Source: Alteromonas indica (lineage in GTDB: Bacteria; Pseudomonadota; Gammaproteobacteria; Enterobacterales; Alteromonadaceae). From it: DNA of 64,000 bases. The position numbers and the translations under genes were made by a program. The stretch spans positions 372,001 to 436,000 of the forward strand of contig PYVY01000001.1 of the NCBI GenBank assembly GCA_003056425.1. Direction: 5' to 3'. Under the pieces are notes generated by a model, which searched no databases, was not told the DNA's origin, and saw only the letters and a program-made list of their open reading frames with translations. Positions 20,278 through 30,148 of this stretch are shown here, piece by piece (positions within the stretch are counted from its first letter, which is position 1; each line of letters opens with the position of its first letter).

Positions 20278-20475
20278 AACAACCCTTGTGTCCCTTATGC
20301 AGCGCGTAGATTTCCAGGGCGCATATTGTACGCAGAGCAAAGCGGGTGTTTCGTATGATTAATCAACCAAATGGGGTTGAAACAATACCCTAAAGAGCAT
20401 CTACCTTAGTATTATCAAAAGGTTAATCTTTATCGCTTGGTGTGGTCATTTTACGTACAGCGGGTATCAGGTAAT

Positions 20476-20504
20476 AAAAAGCCGCCTTGAAAAGGCGGCT
20501 TTTT
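20476..20504. terminator. Bidirectional intrinsic terminator
   Basis: AAAAAGCCGCCTT and AAGGCGGCTTTTT form a long near-perfect stem with a very short loop; A and T runs on both sides let it work in either direction. It ends the leftward dehydrogenase unit, 25 nt after its stop. Confidence 0.9.
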
Positions 20505-20529
20505 GCGGTGTGTTAACGCTAGCTAGACC

Positions 20530-22014
20530 TTAGATGGTGGTAGCCATCTTAAGCACATCCTCACCGGCATAAAGCCGCTTTACAAAATCAGTATACAATT
20601 GGGTAAAGTCAGGTTGGCTGGCCAATTGACCAAAGACTGCTTCAAGTTGTAAAAATGCCAGCGGATTCTCACTGGTTTGCGCCGCTGCCTGATGTAGCCG
20701 TTCGGCCATATCATCCTGAATATCCAGCGAAGTACCTTGTTGCGACTGCTGCTTGTCACTGTAATAACACCAGCACGCCAGCACTAACGCACTGATTTTA
20801 ACTTGACCCTGCTGCCGCAGATTATCCTGCACGGTAGGCAATAAAAACACCGGAATTTTTGCCGAGCTTTGCAAACAAATACGCGCCAGTGAATCTTTGA
20901 TATTAGGGTTAGCAAAGCGTTCCAATAAGGTTTGCTTGTATTGCTCTACGTCAATGCCTTCTACAGGATCTAGCGTAGGCATCACTTCCTGGCTCATAAA
21001 GTTAGATAGCAGGGTTTTAAGCGCATCTACCTGCATACTTTCATGAATAGTATTGGTATCGGCCAGCGAACCACATAGCCCTAATACGGAATGTCCGGCA
21101 TTCAGCATACGTAATTTAAGCTTTTCGTACGGTGATACCGCTGGTACAAATTGTGCCCCAACCGCTTCCCAGGCTGGACGCTCATTGCAAAATGCGTCCT
21201 CAATAATCCATTGAGTAAACGGTTCACATACTACCGGCCAACCATCAATAACGTGCTGCTCTGCAAGCTGATCGATATCTTCCTGGGTGGTAGAAGGGGT
21301 GATTCTGTCTACCATTGAGTTAGGGAACATGACATGTTCATTCACCCAGCTGGCAAATTCGCCGTCAGCCAGTTCAATGTATGCCAGCAGCATTTTTTTA
21401 AGCACATCGCCGTTATGCTGGATATTATCGCAGGACATTAGCGTGAAAGGGGCGATCCCCCGCTGCTTACGTAGTTTCAACGCGGCTAACAGATAGCCAA
21501 ACACCAGTTTCGGTGTTTGGGGGTTTTGCAGATCGTATTGTACATCTGCATTATCCGCCATGAATTCACCCGTGGCTGAATCCAGATTATAGCCGCCTTC
21601 GGTGATAGTCAGGGAAACCAGCTTTACCGTAGGCTCTGCCATTTTCTCAATGATCGCCGCCGGGCTATCGGTGGCAATCAGAAAATCAGTAATGGCGCCA
21701 ATAACCCGAGCTTTACGCTCGCCGCCGGCATGCTTTTCTACCAGCGTATAAAGATAATCCTGGGCTGCCAGGATCTGCTGCATTTTACGGTCGCCTTCAC
21801 GCAAGCCAATGCCACAAATTCCCCAGTCCAGTTCGCCAGTCTGGCTCATCAATGCATCTGTATACATAGCCTGATGGGCCCGGTGAAAGCCACCAACACC
21901 TATATGAACAATACCGGTTTTAACATCTTCTACACGGTAATCGGGTACCTGAACATGGTTAGCCAGTTGCGATAAATTTTGACGATTCAGCGTAATAGCC
22001 GATGAAGTTTGCAT
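20530..22014 (-). CDS. Mannitol dehydrogenase family oxidoreductase
   Basis: 494-aa long-chain polyol dehydrogenase, NAD-dependent, zinc-independent. Signatures are the N-terminal nucleotide-binding HIGVGGFHRAHQA at 37-49, SLTITEGGYN, FPNSMVDRITPST and the catalytic-lysine segment KLRMLNAGHS. These fit mannitol 2-dehydrogenase (mannitol to fructose) best; fructuronate reductase and arabinitol dehydrogenase are in the same family and cannot be excluded. It is second in a two-gene leftward unit, 9 nt after an NCS1-type permease, with SD AAGAGG. No hexuronate genes are near, which argues against fructuronate reductase. Confidence 0.88.
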   Translation of the reverse strand: MQTSSAITLNRQNLSQLANHVQVPDYRVEDVKTGIVHIGVGGFHRAHQAMYTDALMSQTGELDWGICGIGLREGDRKMQQILAAQDYLYTLVEKHAGGERKARVIGAITDFLIATDSPAAIIEKMAEPTVKLVSLTITEGGYNLDSATGEFMADNADVQYDLQNPQTPKLVFGYLLAALKLRKQRGIAPFTLMSCDNIQHNGDVLKKMLLAYIELADGEFASWVNEHVMFPNSMVDRITPSTTQEDIDQLAEQHVIDGWPVVCEPFTQWIIEDAFCNERPAWEAVGAQFVPAVSPYEKLKLRMLNAGHSVLGLCGSLADTNTIHESMQVDALKTLLSNFMSQEVMPTLDPVEGIDVEQYKQTLLERFANPNIKDSLARICLQSSAKIPVFLLPTVQDNLRQQGQVKISALVLACWCYYSDKQQSQQGTSLDIQDDMAERLHQAAAQTSENPLAFLQLEAVFGQLASQPDFTQLYTDFVKRLYAGEDVLKMATTI

Positions 22015-22023
22015 AACAACCTC

Positions 22024-23739
22024 TTATTGAGTCAAAGCTTTCTGGCGACGCATCGCCCAGTAAGCAGTAGAAAAATACACCAGCGTACAAGCAAACGCGA
22101 TATTGAAGAACATATCCCGATGACTTTCATATTCTGGCATGCCAGCGCTAAACAAGAAGGTTTGTAGCGCCAGCGCAAGGGTAATTAACAGGCTGCTCAC
22201 TGAAATAATGTGAAGCAGACGTGAGGCTGTGGTTTTATCTTCAACCGAAACGGGCGCCTGGGCGGCCTGTTCTTGTTGGTGTACTTCAACGCGCGCATAA
22301 AAAGTTTCCATCTGCGCTTGTTGTTCCGGGTACTGCTGGTTCGCGCCATAGCGTGCCGCAAGCACCGTATATACCACTATGGTAAAAATCCAGGTTGGTA
22401 TAAACAGATAGTAAAAAGACATCACATCTAAAGCATTAAGCCCAAAGCCAAAGACTAAACCCAGACCCCAACTGGCCACCGCAGGCGTACTGTGGCTAAG
22501 TTGGCGATAGTGAGCCCAGTAGCGACTAAAGCCAATTTTGGGAAAGATGACATGCTCAGCAAAGACAATTCCGCCAACCGGCACAACCAGCAGGCCGGCA
22601 TAGGTTAACAGCGGTAGCAGTTTGGTAAATACGAACGGGAAACATGCGATAGCAACGGTAATTAAACCCACGATAAAGGTGGTACGGTTACGCGAGCTTT
22701 TAGGGAACACAGCCTGTGCAGCAAGGCCAGCCCGGTAGAGGTTAGCATTGGCGGTGGTCCAGCCCGCCACAATGACAATCACCAGGCCGGATAATCCTAA
22801 CGCATGGTAGGCCACATCGCCGGGATCAAGCTGAACAATCGATTTTTGCACGATAATTGCGGTTCCTGCGCCCATAATACCGGCCGAGATCCAGGCAATA
22901 TAATGGCCAAATAACATCCCTGCGGAGGTGGTTAAACCGTATGCCTTACGTTTGGCATATCGCAGCATAGCCATGTCAATCAAACCAAAGTGCGTAATGG
23001 TATTTGCCGCCCAGGAAAAGCCGATAACTTCAATCAGACCAATTCCTGGTTCCCCGCTAGCGGTCAGGCCGGTCCATACTGAGGCACTACCAATCTGCAT
23101 AAAATCAGCCCAGCCCGATAAGGTCGTTTGGCCAATTACCGCATCCGCCAACACGGGCATCAGCACCAGTGGCCCACTTAGAAACATGGTAAATAGCCAT
23201 GGCGCGCAGATTCGGGAAAAGTCAGACACTGCATTAAAGCCGTACATAGCAACCAGTACCACGATGATACCTACCGCCATGACCACAAAAACAAACGCCA
23301 TATTGGTGGGATACCAATTAAGCTGGGCGGGAATGCCCAAGGCAAACCGCACCGCTGTGGCTGATACCGTAATCATCGCCGCTGAAATAACGGTGAATAT
23401 AATGACGTTGGCCCAGTTGTACAGCCGGGTCATTGAATCGCCTGCGATCTTTTGCAGATAGGTGTACAGGCTCATGCGGGTATCTACTGCGATAGGCGTC
23501 GTAATAAACGTCCAGCTTAACACCGCAAGTAAATTACCAATCAGCAGACCTAACAAAATATCGGTCATTGTTGCACCCAGTGCAACGAAAGTAGCGCCGA
23601 ATACAAATTCGGTGGCGGCAACATGTTCACCGGCATAAATGCCCAGAAAATGCTTCCAGTTTTTTAGCTGATGCTTAGCAACAGGCAGTTGCTCTTCACT
23701 AATGTTGTTTAAATCAACATCGCTAGAGGTCGACTTCAT
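22024..23739 (-). CDS. NCS1-family (purine/cytosine permease-like) transporter, probable polyol permease
   Basis: 571 aa, mainly hydrophobic, about 12 helices of the NCS1 core (start region GEHVAATEFVFGATFVALGA) plus two more helices at the C terminus after a hydrophilic linker around 480-515. By family it should be a sodium- or proton-coupled symporter of nucleobases or related compounds. The only co-transcribed gene is a polyol dehydrogenase, so the cargo is more likely a sugar alcohol such as mannitol; this is inference from context. I chose ATG 23739 (SD GAGAAC) over a 30-residue longer frame without SD. A possible operator TGTAAACGC...GTTAACA lies at 23913-23929. Confidence 0.85.
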   Translation of the reverse strand: MKSTSSDVDLNNISEEQLPVAKHQLKNWKHFLGIYAGEHVAATEFVFGATFVALGATMTDILLGLLIGNLLAVLSWTFITTPIAVDTRMSLYTYLQKIAGDSMTRLYNWANVIIFTVISAAMITVSATAVRFALGIPAQLNWYPTNMAFVFVVMAVGIIVVLVAMYGFNAVSDFSRICAPWLFTMFLSGPLVLMPVLADAVIGQTTLSGWADFMQIGSASVWTGLTASGEPGIGLIEVIGFSWAANTITHFGLIDMAMLRYAKRKAYGLTTSAGMLFGHYIAWISAGIMGAGTAIIVQKSIVQLDPGDVAYHALGLSGLVIVIVAGWTTANANLYRAGLAAQAVFPKSSRNRTTFIVGLITVAIACFPFVFTKLLPLLTYAGLLVVPVGGIVFAEHVIFPKIGFSRYWAHYRQLSHSTPAVASWGLGLVFGFGLNALDVMSFYYLFIPTWIFTIVVYTVLAARYGANQQYPEQQAQMETFYARVEVHQQEQAAQAPVSVEDKTTASRLLHIISVSSLLITLALALQTFLFSAGMPEYESHRDMFFNIAFACTLVYFSTAYWAMRRQKALTQ

Positions 23740-24869
23740 GGTGTTCTCACTTGTAGGTTGATCGCACGCTCTCGGGTGTACTGATAGGTACGTATTTCGC
23801 TGTTGCCCGGTCATCGTGCGGTAAGTCAATTGTCAGGATGCAGTTAAAAATGAGCATTTGCCTTACAATTGAATTTATTCTCACGCCGGATCCTTGCATA
23901 AAGCCAACGTAATGTAAACGCTGTTAACAGACATTGCGTTATTTTTACGTTAAATATTTTTGTTGATTATTTATTGTCCATTCTATGCCTTCCCTATCCA
24001 GTAAGGCTTAAATGTTGATTTGTTTACCAATAGTTACTAATTTCCGGAAAGACTACCGTGCTAATGTTAATGTAACGTAAAATACAGACCCTGATAATAT
24101 TGTGTGTTTACATCTTCCCTTTAAATAGAGCAATTGCCCAAAAAATAAATAATTGTTAAAACTGCGGTCGCGGTTTACCTTGTGAACATTATATTCTCTG
24201 GGTGACAATATTATCTTCGGTAGTCTATTTGCTATTAAAGATAAGACCTGATCGCATTCTGTAACTGTATAAAGGGAGTAAAATAGGCGCCCGCCTTTGG
24301 GCTGCAGCCTTGGTCAAGCGCACATCAATACCGGTTAGAATTTTTTCAGCCGCGGCTGATAACGTAAGCCAATATAGTAGGGGGTTTACGCTAATCGCCC
24401 AGACCAGATGGCCAAGCTCCAATACGGCCAGGGTTAACCCAACGTCTGCCATTAGGTTATCGCGGGGCAGAACTCACGGCGAATACCGGGTATAGGCAGC
24501 TGTAGAGCCTGGCCTGCCGCACTGCTGCTGGACGTCGCTATGTTAGCGGTTTTATGGATGCGGGAACGGGCATTGCGGCTATCGATCATTTGCTACCCCG
24601 CCCGTGTTGTACTGCAATAAGTTTATCAAAAGGCTCGCCGCCCCTTGTGGATGACGCAGAATGTGTCACCAGCCATCCCTTGCTAGCCAATGCCGCGTGA
24701 TTTGTACAGACACACCGGTGCAATGAAAATACAAGAAGCATGAAGCGGGCGACAACACGGGATGGGCATAGTGGCCCGTGCAATTCTTAGCAGGCTTCGC
24801 CATCTAAGGCTCTATTGCAACGCAGAAGTAACCCTGCGTTAGTCGGGCTTTATCGAAAAAAACGCACTG
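23740..24869. other. 1.1-kb region without a supportable gene
   Basis: 23740-24240 is A+T rich with repeated ACGTTA/TAACGT-like words and an imperfect palindrome at 23913-23929, and probably holds the permease promoter. 24240-24869 has higher G+C and only short frames with no SD, family signature or consistent composition. A 75-codon leftward frame at 24225-24452 has some hydrophobic content but I cannot call it a gene; it may be a decayed remnant. Confidence 0.5.
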
Positions 24870-27020
24870 TTAGGTTGGCTCGTTGCGCCGGGCGTGACGG
24901 GCTAGAAACTGGTCGTACGGCGCCGGTTTATCAAAAAAGTAGCCTTGCATCTGCTGCACCTTCGCGCTGTGCAATAAGGCCACATATTCAATCTGCTCAA
25001 CACCTTCGGCAACAATTTCCAGGCCCAGACCCTGGAGCATTGCGATAATACCCTGTACCAGGGATAAGGCTTTGGCATCTTTGTGGATATTCATAATAAG
25101 GCTTTTATCGAGCTTCACCACCTCGAAGGCAAAACTGCGCAAATAGCTAAGGGCTGAAAAACCGGCGCCAAAATCATCCAATGCAATTTTAAACCCATTA
25201 TGCTGCAAACGATTGAGGGCGTTAATAGCCCCCGCTTCATCGCAAATAAAAATCCTTTCGGTAATCTCTATTTCAATCCACTGCGGGCTAATTTTATGTT
25301 CCTCACAAATAGCCAGCGCCTGGTCAGCAAAATTCTCACTCAGCAGTTGATTGGCAGATACGTTAATAGATAGCGGCACTTGCCCTGCTTCTACTTCCAT
25401 CATAACCAGGTACTCGCACGCAGCTTCCAGTGCAAGCCAGCCAATGACAGTGTCTAGACCATGTTCTTCGGCTAACGGGATGAACACATCAGGGGGGACA
25501 TTGCCATGCAGTGCAGAGCGCCAGCGGCATAGCAGTTCAGCACCACACAAGTTGCTGTGTGCGTTGTATTTCCCTTGTAAATAAAATTCCAGCGCACGGT
25601 CGTTTACTGCCCGGCGTAATTCAGAAAGCATAGTAACCTGCTGCTGCATACTTTCCAGCAAGCCTGCTTCATATAAAAATACACGTCCTTTGCCTAACAA
25701 TTTAGCCTGATACATTGCCGCATCAGCATTTTGTAACAACGACTCCACCGTGTCGCCATGCATGGGATATTCAGCAATGCCAATACTCGCGGAAAGAGTC
25801 AGCTCAATATCGCCACAAACAATTTTGTCAGCTTCGATATCGCTAATAAGCTCATTGCCACATTCCAGCAGCATCTCGTGATACGCGTTGGGTAAAATGA
25901 CTACAAACTCATCCCCGCCCCAGCGGGTAACGATGCCTTGGGTACCAAACCGCAGCGTTAGTTTAGCTGCCACACTTTTCAATGCATTATCGCCACAGTC
26001 GTGCCCGGCTGTATCGTTAATCAGCTTAAAGCCATCTAAATCAATAAACATAATACTGAACTGACCGTTTACCTCTATCAGCTCGCAGACTTCATCATGT
26101 AGCCCTGCCCGGTTGGTTAGCCCGGTAAGCTCATCGTGCATCGCCATTTGTTGCAGTCTGGCTTCATTGGCCTTACGTTCGCTAATATCTCGAAGAGTAG
26201 CAATAACATAGGCGCCCCCATGTTCCTGATGCTCAAATACCGCCAGCGTCAGCTCCGCCGGTATTGAGGTGTGTTTACCCGCGATAATGTCTGTTTCCTG
26301 ACTAAATTGCTGCTGATCTTCGAGAGTATCGGGCAGGGCCGATTTATTGACCAGGTATGCGTGTAATGAACGGCCCAGACATTGTTGTTTTTGCCGGGCG
26401 CCCACCATTTTCAGAAACGCTTCATTGCACTCGCTTATCTTAAGTTGCCGGGTCAGAACCAGCATAGGATCTTTAGAGCTTGAAAAGGCTGAAGCCATCA
26501 GGTGAAAAGAGTGTTCGGCATGGCGTTCGCGGGTAATATCCCGAATAGTACCCACAATGTGTAGCGCACTTTGCTGCGCATCGCGATGCAATACCCGACC
26601 ACGTAACCGTACCCAGACGTAACGGGCGTGGCGCCTGAACCGAAAGCAAACCTCCAGGGTTTGCTGGCCGCCGTGCACTGCCAGCATCCAGTTGAATTCC
26701 AGGTTACCTATATCGTCTGGGTGAATAAATTTAAGCAGCGAAATAGGCGAGCCTCGCCACTGGTGCTCATCGGCCCAATCGAGTTTAAACGCGCGCATAT
26801 AGTATTCATCGTTATGCGCATGCCATTCCCAAAACGATTCCTGGCACGCCCACAAGGCCAGCCGCAGTTTTTTCTCGGCACTTTTTGCCTGCTGTAGGGA
26901 GTCGTACAGTTCAGCGCTTTTTTCAATCAGCAATTGCTCAGCATTTTGCCGGGCTTGCCGTTCGCGGGAAATTCGTCGGTCCATAGCAGATGAGGGAGAA
27001 GCCAGGCTAGGTGCAGTCAC
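24870..27020 (-). CDS. PAS-PAS-GGDEF-EAL c-di-GMP signalling protein, partner of H-NOX
   Basis: 716 aa. A short coiled coil, a PAS domain at about 50-165, a second PAS at about 170-290, GGDEF at about 295-455 and EAL at about 460-710. The cyclase motif is intact (RWGGDEF), but the RxxD inhibition site is missing (RFGT at that place). In EAL the first motif reads ELL instead of EAL with the metal Glu kept; NVSANQL, EIEITE, DDFGAGFSALSYL, KLDKS, VAEGVE and QGYFF are all present, so phosphodiesterase activity is likely and both activities possible. It begins 2 nt after the H-NOX stop. In Shewanella woodyi such a partner switches between cyclase and phosphodiesterase under NO control. Confidence 0.92.
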   Translation of the reverse strand: MTAPSLASPSSAMDRRISRERQARQNAEQLLIEKSAELYDSLQQAKSAEKKLRLALWACQESFWEWHAHNDEYYMRAFKLDWADEHQWRGSPISLLKFIHPDDIGNLEFNWMLAVHGGQQTLEVCFRFRRHARYVWVRLRGRVLHRDAQQSALHIVGTIRDITRERHAEHSFHLMASAFSSSKDPMLVLTRQLKISECNEAFLKMVGARQKQQCLGRSLHAYLVNKSALPDTLEDQQQFSQETDIIAGKHTSIPAELTLAVFEHQEHGGAYVIATLRDISERKANEARLQQMAMHDELTGLTNRAGLHDEVCELIEVNGQFSIMFIDLDGFKLINDTAGHDCGDNALKSVAAKLTLRFGTQGIVTRWGGDEFVVILPNAYHEMLLECGNELISDIEADKIVCGDIELTLSASIGIAEYPMHGDTVESLLQNADAAMYQAKLLGKGRVFLYEAGLLESMQQQVTMLSELRRAVNDRALEFYLQGKYNAHSNLCGAELLCRWRSALHGNVPPDVFIPLAEEHGLDTVIGWLALEAACEYLVMMEVEAGQVPLSINVSANQLLSENFADQALAICEEHKISPQWIEIEITERIFICDEAGAINALNRLQHNGFKIALDDFGAGFSALSYLRSFAFEVVKLDKSLIMNIHKDAKALSLVQGIIAMLQGLGLEIVAEGVEQIEYVALLHSAKVQQMQGYFFDKPAPYDQFLARHARRNEPT

Positions 27021-27022
27021 AA

Positions 27023-27559
27023 TTACCCCACTTTCAGGCTGAATTCATAGGTATGCGGGGCCTGGGTTTTGACGGTTTTGCGGGTAAGCCGATCGCCAAA
27101 ATGAGCGGCGGCGCCATCCATCAGTCCTTCTGCCAGCGAGTATAGTTCCCGGGTAGAATAATAACGCAGCAGCATGGCATCATCAGTGCGCGATAACACG
27201 GTAAAGATAGGCAGGTCCGCATCCGGATAAAGTTTCCTCACCTGCACATGAATATCATCATCCAGGATTTCCAGGGCATCCAGTAAGCCTTGCTTTCCCG
27301 CCATCATCTGCCCATGGGTTTGCGCCAACCGACCAAATAAAAAATAGCCGAAATCGTGCAATAAGACTTCAGCAGGTTGCTGCGTTTTTGCTACCAGTAC
27401 GCCAAGTAACTTTTCCATTTCATAAAATGGATAATAGCCAACTGCGGTAAACGCACCATCATTTTCCAGGTTGGCTTCGGTAAGCACTTCGTCGGCAAAC
27501 TCTGGTGAGACATTCTCTTCGAGCATTTCAACTAACGAGGTAAAAACAATTCCCAGCAC
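27023..27559 (-). CDS. H-NOX haem nitric oxide sensor
   Basis: 178-aa haem-binding NO sensor. Starting at GTG 27559 (SD AAGGA, 7 nt) gives the family N terminus MLGIVFTSLVEMLEE; a longer frame to 27616 adds 19 residues unlike the family. The haem ligand is H104 in DDDIHVQVRKLYPDADLP, and the propionate-binding YxSxR motif is Y133-S135-R137 (YYSTR). So the haem pocket is complete. No Tyr distal-pocket feature of oxygen-binding types is obvious, which fits NO specificity. It is co-transcribed with the GGDEF/EAL gene and lies 113 nt after parC, on the same strand. Confidence 0.93.
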   Translation of the reverse strand: MLGIVFTSLVEMLEENVSPEFADEVLTEANLENDGAFTAVGYYPFYEMEKLLGVLVAKTQQPAEVLLHDFGYFLFGRLAQTHGQMMAGKQGLLDALEILDDDIHVQVRKLYPDADLPIFTVLSRTDDAMLLRYYSTRELYSLAEGLMDGAAAHFGDRLTRKTVKTQAPHTYEFSLKVG

Positions 27560-27638
27560 GTTGATATCCTTAAGTAACCTTAAGGTAAAGTGTAGTTCAG
27601 CGTTACCCAGCCACAAGGTGCATTAGGGAAAATGTATT

Positions 27639-27654
27639 AAAAAAGGGGCCCCTT
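27639..27654 (-). terminator. Weak terminator-like element after parC
   Basis: Minus strand AAGGGGCCCCTT followed by further T. The palindrome leaves only a four-base stem with a GGCC loop, so it is weak; H-NOX may receive read-through from parC. Confidence 0.35.
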
Positions 27655-27671
27655 ATATACTGTGCTAACGA

Positions 27672-29948
27672 TTATTCCGGTTCCACCGGTTTACGCGCGC
27701 CAAGTACTTCTATCTCATCAACCCGTTGCAAACCGCGCGGCAGCTTATTGCCGCGGCGGCCGCGCTCGCCATAGTAATGTTCTAAATCGGCAGGTGACAA
27801 TGTCATGTTCCGCTTGCCCGCATGCACCTTAACCGAAGCCTCACGTGGCACAACCGCGACCACACTCACAAATTCTTCCCGACTTTTCGCTTTGGCTGAG
27901 GGAATATTGATAATCTTATTGCCTTTACCTTTGCCCAGACTGGGTAAGTCTTTAAGCGGAAAAATCAGCATTCGGCCTTCATTGGATATCGCCAGACATA
28001 AGTCAGAATCCAACTGACTCACCCGCGCCGGGGGAATTAAGCGGGCCGCTTGCGGTAAGCTCAAATAGGCCTTGCCTGCTTTATTTTTACTGATCATATC
28101 GGCAAAGGTGCCGACAAAGCCGTAACCGGCGTCACTGCTGATCAAAAACTTCTGTTCTTCTGGCGCCATCAACACCTGAATAAACTGCTCTCCTCCAACC
28201 AGATTGAAACGGCCGGTAAGGGGTTCGCCCTGGCTACGTGCCGAAGGCAGCGAATGCGCGTCACAGGCAAAGGTTCGTCCGGATGAGTCTAAAAAGACCG
28301 CGGGCTGGTTACTACGCCCGGAGGCGCTGGCTAAATAGGCGTCTCCGGCCTTATAGCTCAGTCCTTCCACGTCAATGTCGTGGCCTTTAGCACAACGCGC
28401 CCAGCCTTTTTCAGACAGCACTACCGTTACCGGCTCACTGGGTATCAGCTCTTTTTCCGATAACGCTTTAGCTTCAACACGCTCCACCAGCGGTGAACGG
28501 CGATCGTCACCGTATTTTTCAGCATCGGCCAGAATTTCTTTTTTAATCAACGTTTTTAAGCGCCGGTCTGACCCCAGTAACAATTGCAGTTTATCGCGTT
28601 CCTGAGCCAGGTCTTCCTGCTCCCCGCGAATTTTTACTTCTTCCAACTTGGCTAAGTGACGCAGCTTAAGCTCTAAAATAGCTTCCGCCTGCTTATCTGA
28701 TAACGAAAACCGCTGCATTAATTCGGGCTTCGGAGAATCATAGGTTCGAATAATCTCGATGACTTCATCGATATTCAGAAACGCAATGAGCAAACCTTCT
28801 AAAATATGCAGCCTCGCCAGTACCTTATCCAAACGGTACTGCAAACGCCGGGTGACGGTGTTTTTACGCGACTCCAGCCATTCGGTTAAAATAGTCTGTA
28901 AATCTTTAACTTGCGGGCGGCCATCCAGGCCAATCATATTGAGGTTTACCCGGTAGCTTTTTTCCAAATCAGTGGTAGCAAATAAATGCTGCATAAGCTG
29001 AAGTGTGTCAACCCGGTTGGAGCGCGGGGTAATCACCAATCTGGTAGGGTTTTCGTGGTCAGACTCATCGCGTAAATCACTTACCATGGGAAGCTTTTTA
29101 GCCTGCATCTGCCCGGCAATTTGCTCTAAAATTTTGGCCCCTGACGCTTGATGCGGTAGCGCTGTGATAATCACGTCCCCGCTATCTTCATGGTACACCG
29201 CGCGCATTTTTACTGACCCCCGCCCGGTTTCATAGAGTTTGGTAATATCCGCCCTGGGGGTGATAATTTCAGCATCCGTGGGATAGTCCGGGCCTTGAAC
29301 AATAGCAAGTAAATCAGCCAGTGACGCTTTACTGTTGTCCAATAAATGAGCGCAGGCGTTGGCTACCTCACGCAAATTGTGAGGGGGAATATCGGTTGCC
29401 ATGCCCACCGCAATGCCGCTGACCCCATTTAACAGGATATGGGGTAGCCGGGCTGGTAGTACTTTGGGTTCGTTTAACGTGCCATCAAAATTGGGCATCC
29501 ACTCTACGGTGCCCTGGCCTAATTCGCTTAGCAGTAATTCAGAAAAGCGCGACAGTCTGGCTTCGGTATATCGCATAGCCGCGAACGACTTAGGATCGTC
29601 CGGTGCGCCCCAATTTCCCTGGCCATCTACCAAAGGGTAGCGGTATGAAAATGGCTGGGCCATTAACACCATTGCTTCATAGCAGGCCGAATCGCCATGT
29701 GGGTGGAACTTACCCAATACATCGCCCACCGTACGGGCAGACTTTTTATATTTCGCGGTTGCCGACAGGCCTAAGTCAGACATTGCATAGATAATTCGCC
29801 GCTGTACTGGCTTAAGACCGTCGGCAATATTAGGTAAGGCACGGTCCATGATCACGTACATGGAATAATTGAGATAGGCATCTTCGGTAAAACGGCTTAG
29901 TGGCAGCTGTTCTACCCCATCCTGACTAATTGTGATTTCATCGCTCAT
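27672..29948 (-). CDS. parC: DNA topoisomerase IV subunit A
   Basis: 758 aa, ATP-dependent type II topoisomerase subunit that decatenates daughter chromosomes with ParE. The breakage-reunion domain has the catalytic Tyr in [11 protein letters not shown] and the quinolone region [18 protein letters not shown] with the Ser and Glu positions as in sensitive E. coli. The C-terminal part has a ParC-type beta-pinwheel rather than the GyrA box, and the length is near ParC of E. coli (752). parE is not adjacent. The divergent BarA-like gene lies 200 bp upstream. Confidence 0.95.
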   Translation of the reverse strand: MSDEITISQDGVEQLPLSRFTEDAYLNYSMYVIMDRALPNIADGLKPVQRRIIYAMSDLGLSATAKYKKSARTVGDVLGKFHPHGDSACYEAMVLMAQPFSYRYPLVDGQGNWGAPDDPKSFAAMRYTEARLSRFSELLLSELGQGTVEWMPNFDGTLNEPKVLPARLPHILLNGVSGIAVGMATDIPPHNLREVANACAHLLDNSKASLADLLAIVQGPDYPTDAEIITPRADITKLYETGRGSVKMRAVYHEDSGDVIITALPHQASGAKILEQIAGQMQAKKLPMVSDLRDESDHENPTRLVITPRSNRVDTLQLMQHLFATTDLEKSYRVNLNMIGLDGRPQVKDLQTILTEWLESRKNTVTRRLQYRLDKVLARLHILEGLLIAFLNIDEVIEIIRTYDSPKPELMQRFSLSDKQAEAILELKLRHLAKLEEVKIRGEQEDLAQERDKLQLLLGSDRRLKTLIKKEILADAEKYGDDRRSPLVERVEAKALSEKELIPSEPVTVVLSEKGWARCAKGHDIDVEGLSYKAGDAYLASASGRSNQPAVFLDSSGRTFACDAHSLPSARSQGEPLTGRFNLVGGEQFIQVLMAPEEQKFLISSDAGYGFVGTFADMISKNKAGKAYLSLPQAARLIPPARVSQLDSDLCLAISNEGRMLIFPLKDLPSLGKGKGNKIINIPSAKAKSREEFVSVVAVVPREASVKVHAGKRNMTLSPADLEHYYGERGRRGNKLPRGLQRVDEIEVLGARKPVEPE

Positions 29949-30148
29949 GGAGTTTTCGTTTTTGTTGGCTTATCACTGCATATGCAGGCCATTTTGGGGC
30001 AAAGCGGTATACAACGCAATAAGCAGCATGTTTGGCGGTAACGTAACCCGTTACATAAAAAAAACCGCATACTGTGGCAGATGTTTTGTAATGTACCCTA
30101 AAGTGGTGTTTTAATAGGCAGCTTTACAGATTTGTTAAATCGGCGAAC

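Noticed and set aside
20530..22014. Fructuronate reductase (uxuB)
   Set aside because: Same family, but no uxuA, uxaC or kdgK nearby and sequence segments fit mannitol 2-dehydrogenase better.
24225..24452. 75-codon leftward frame with hydrophobic content
   Set aside because: No SD, no recognised family, upstream stop soon after; not enough to call a gene.
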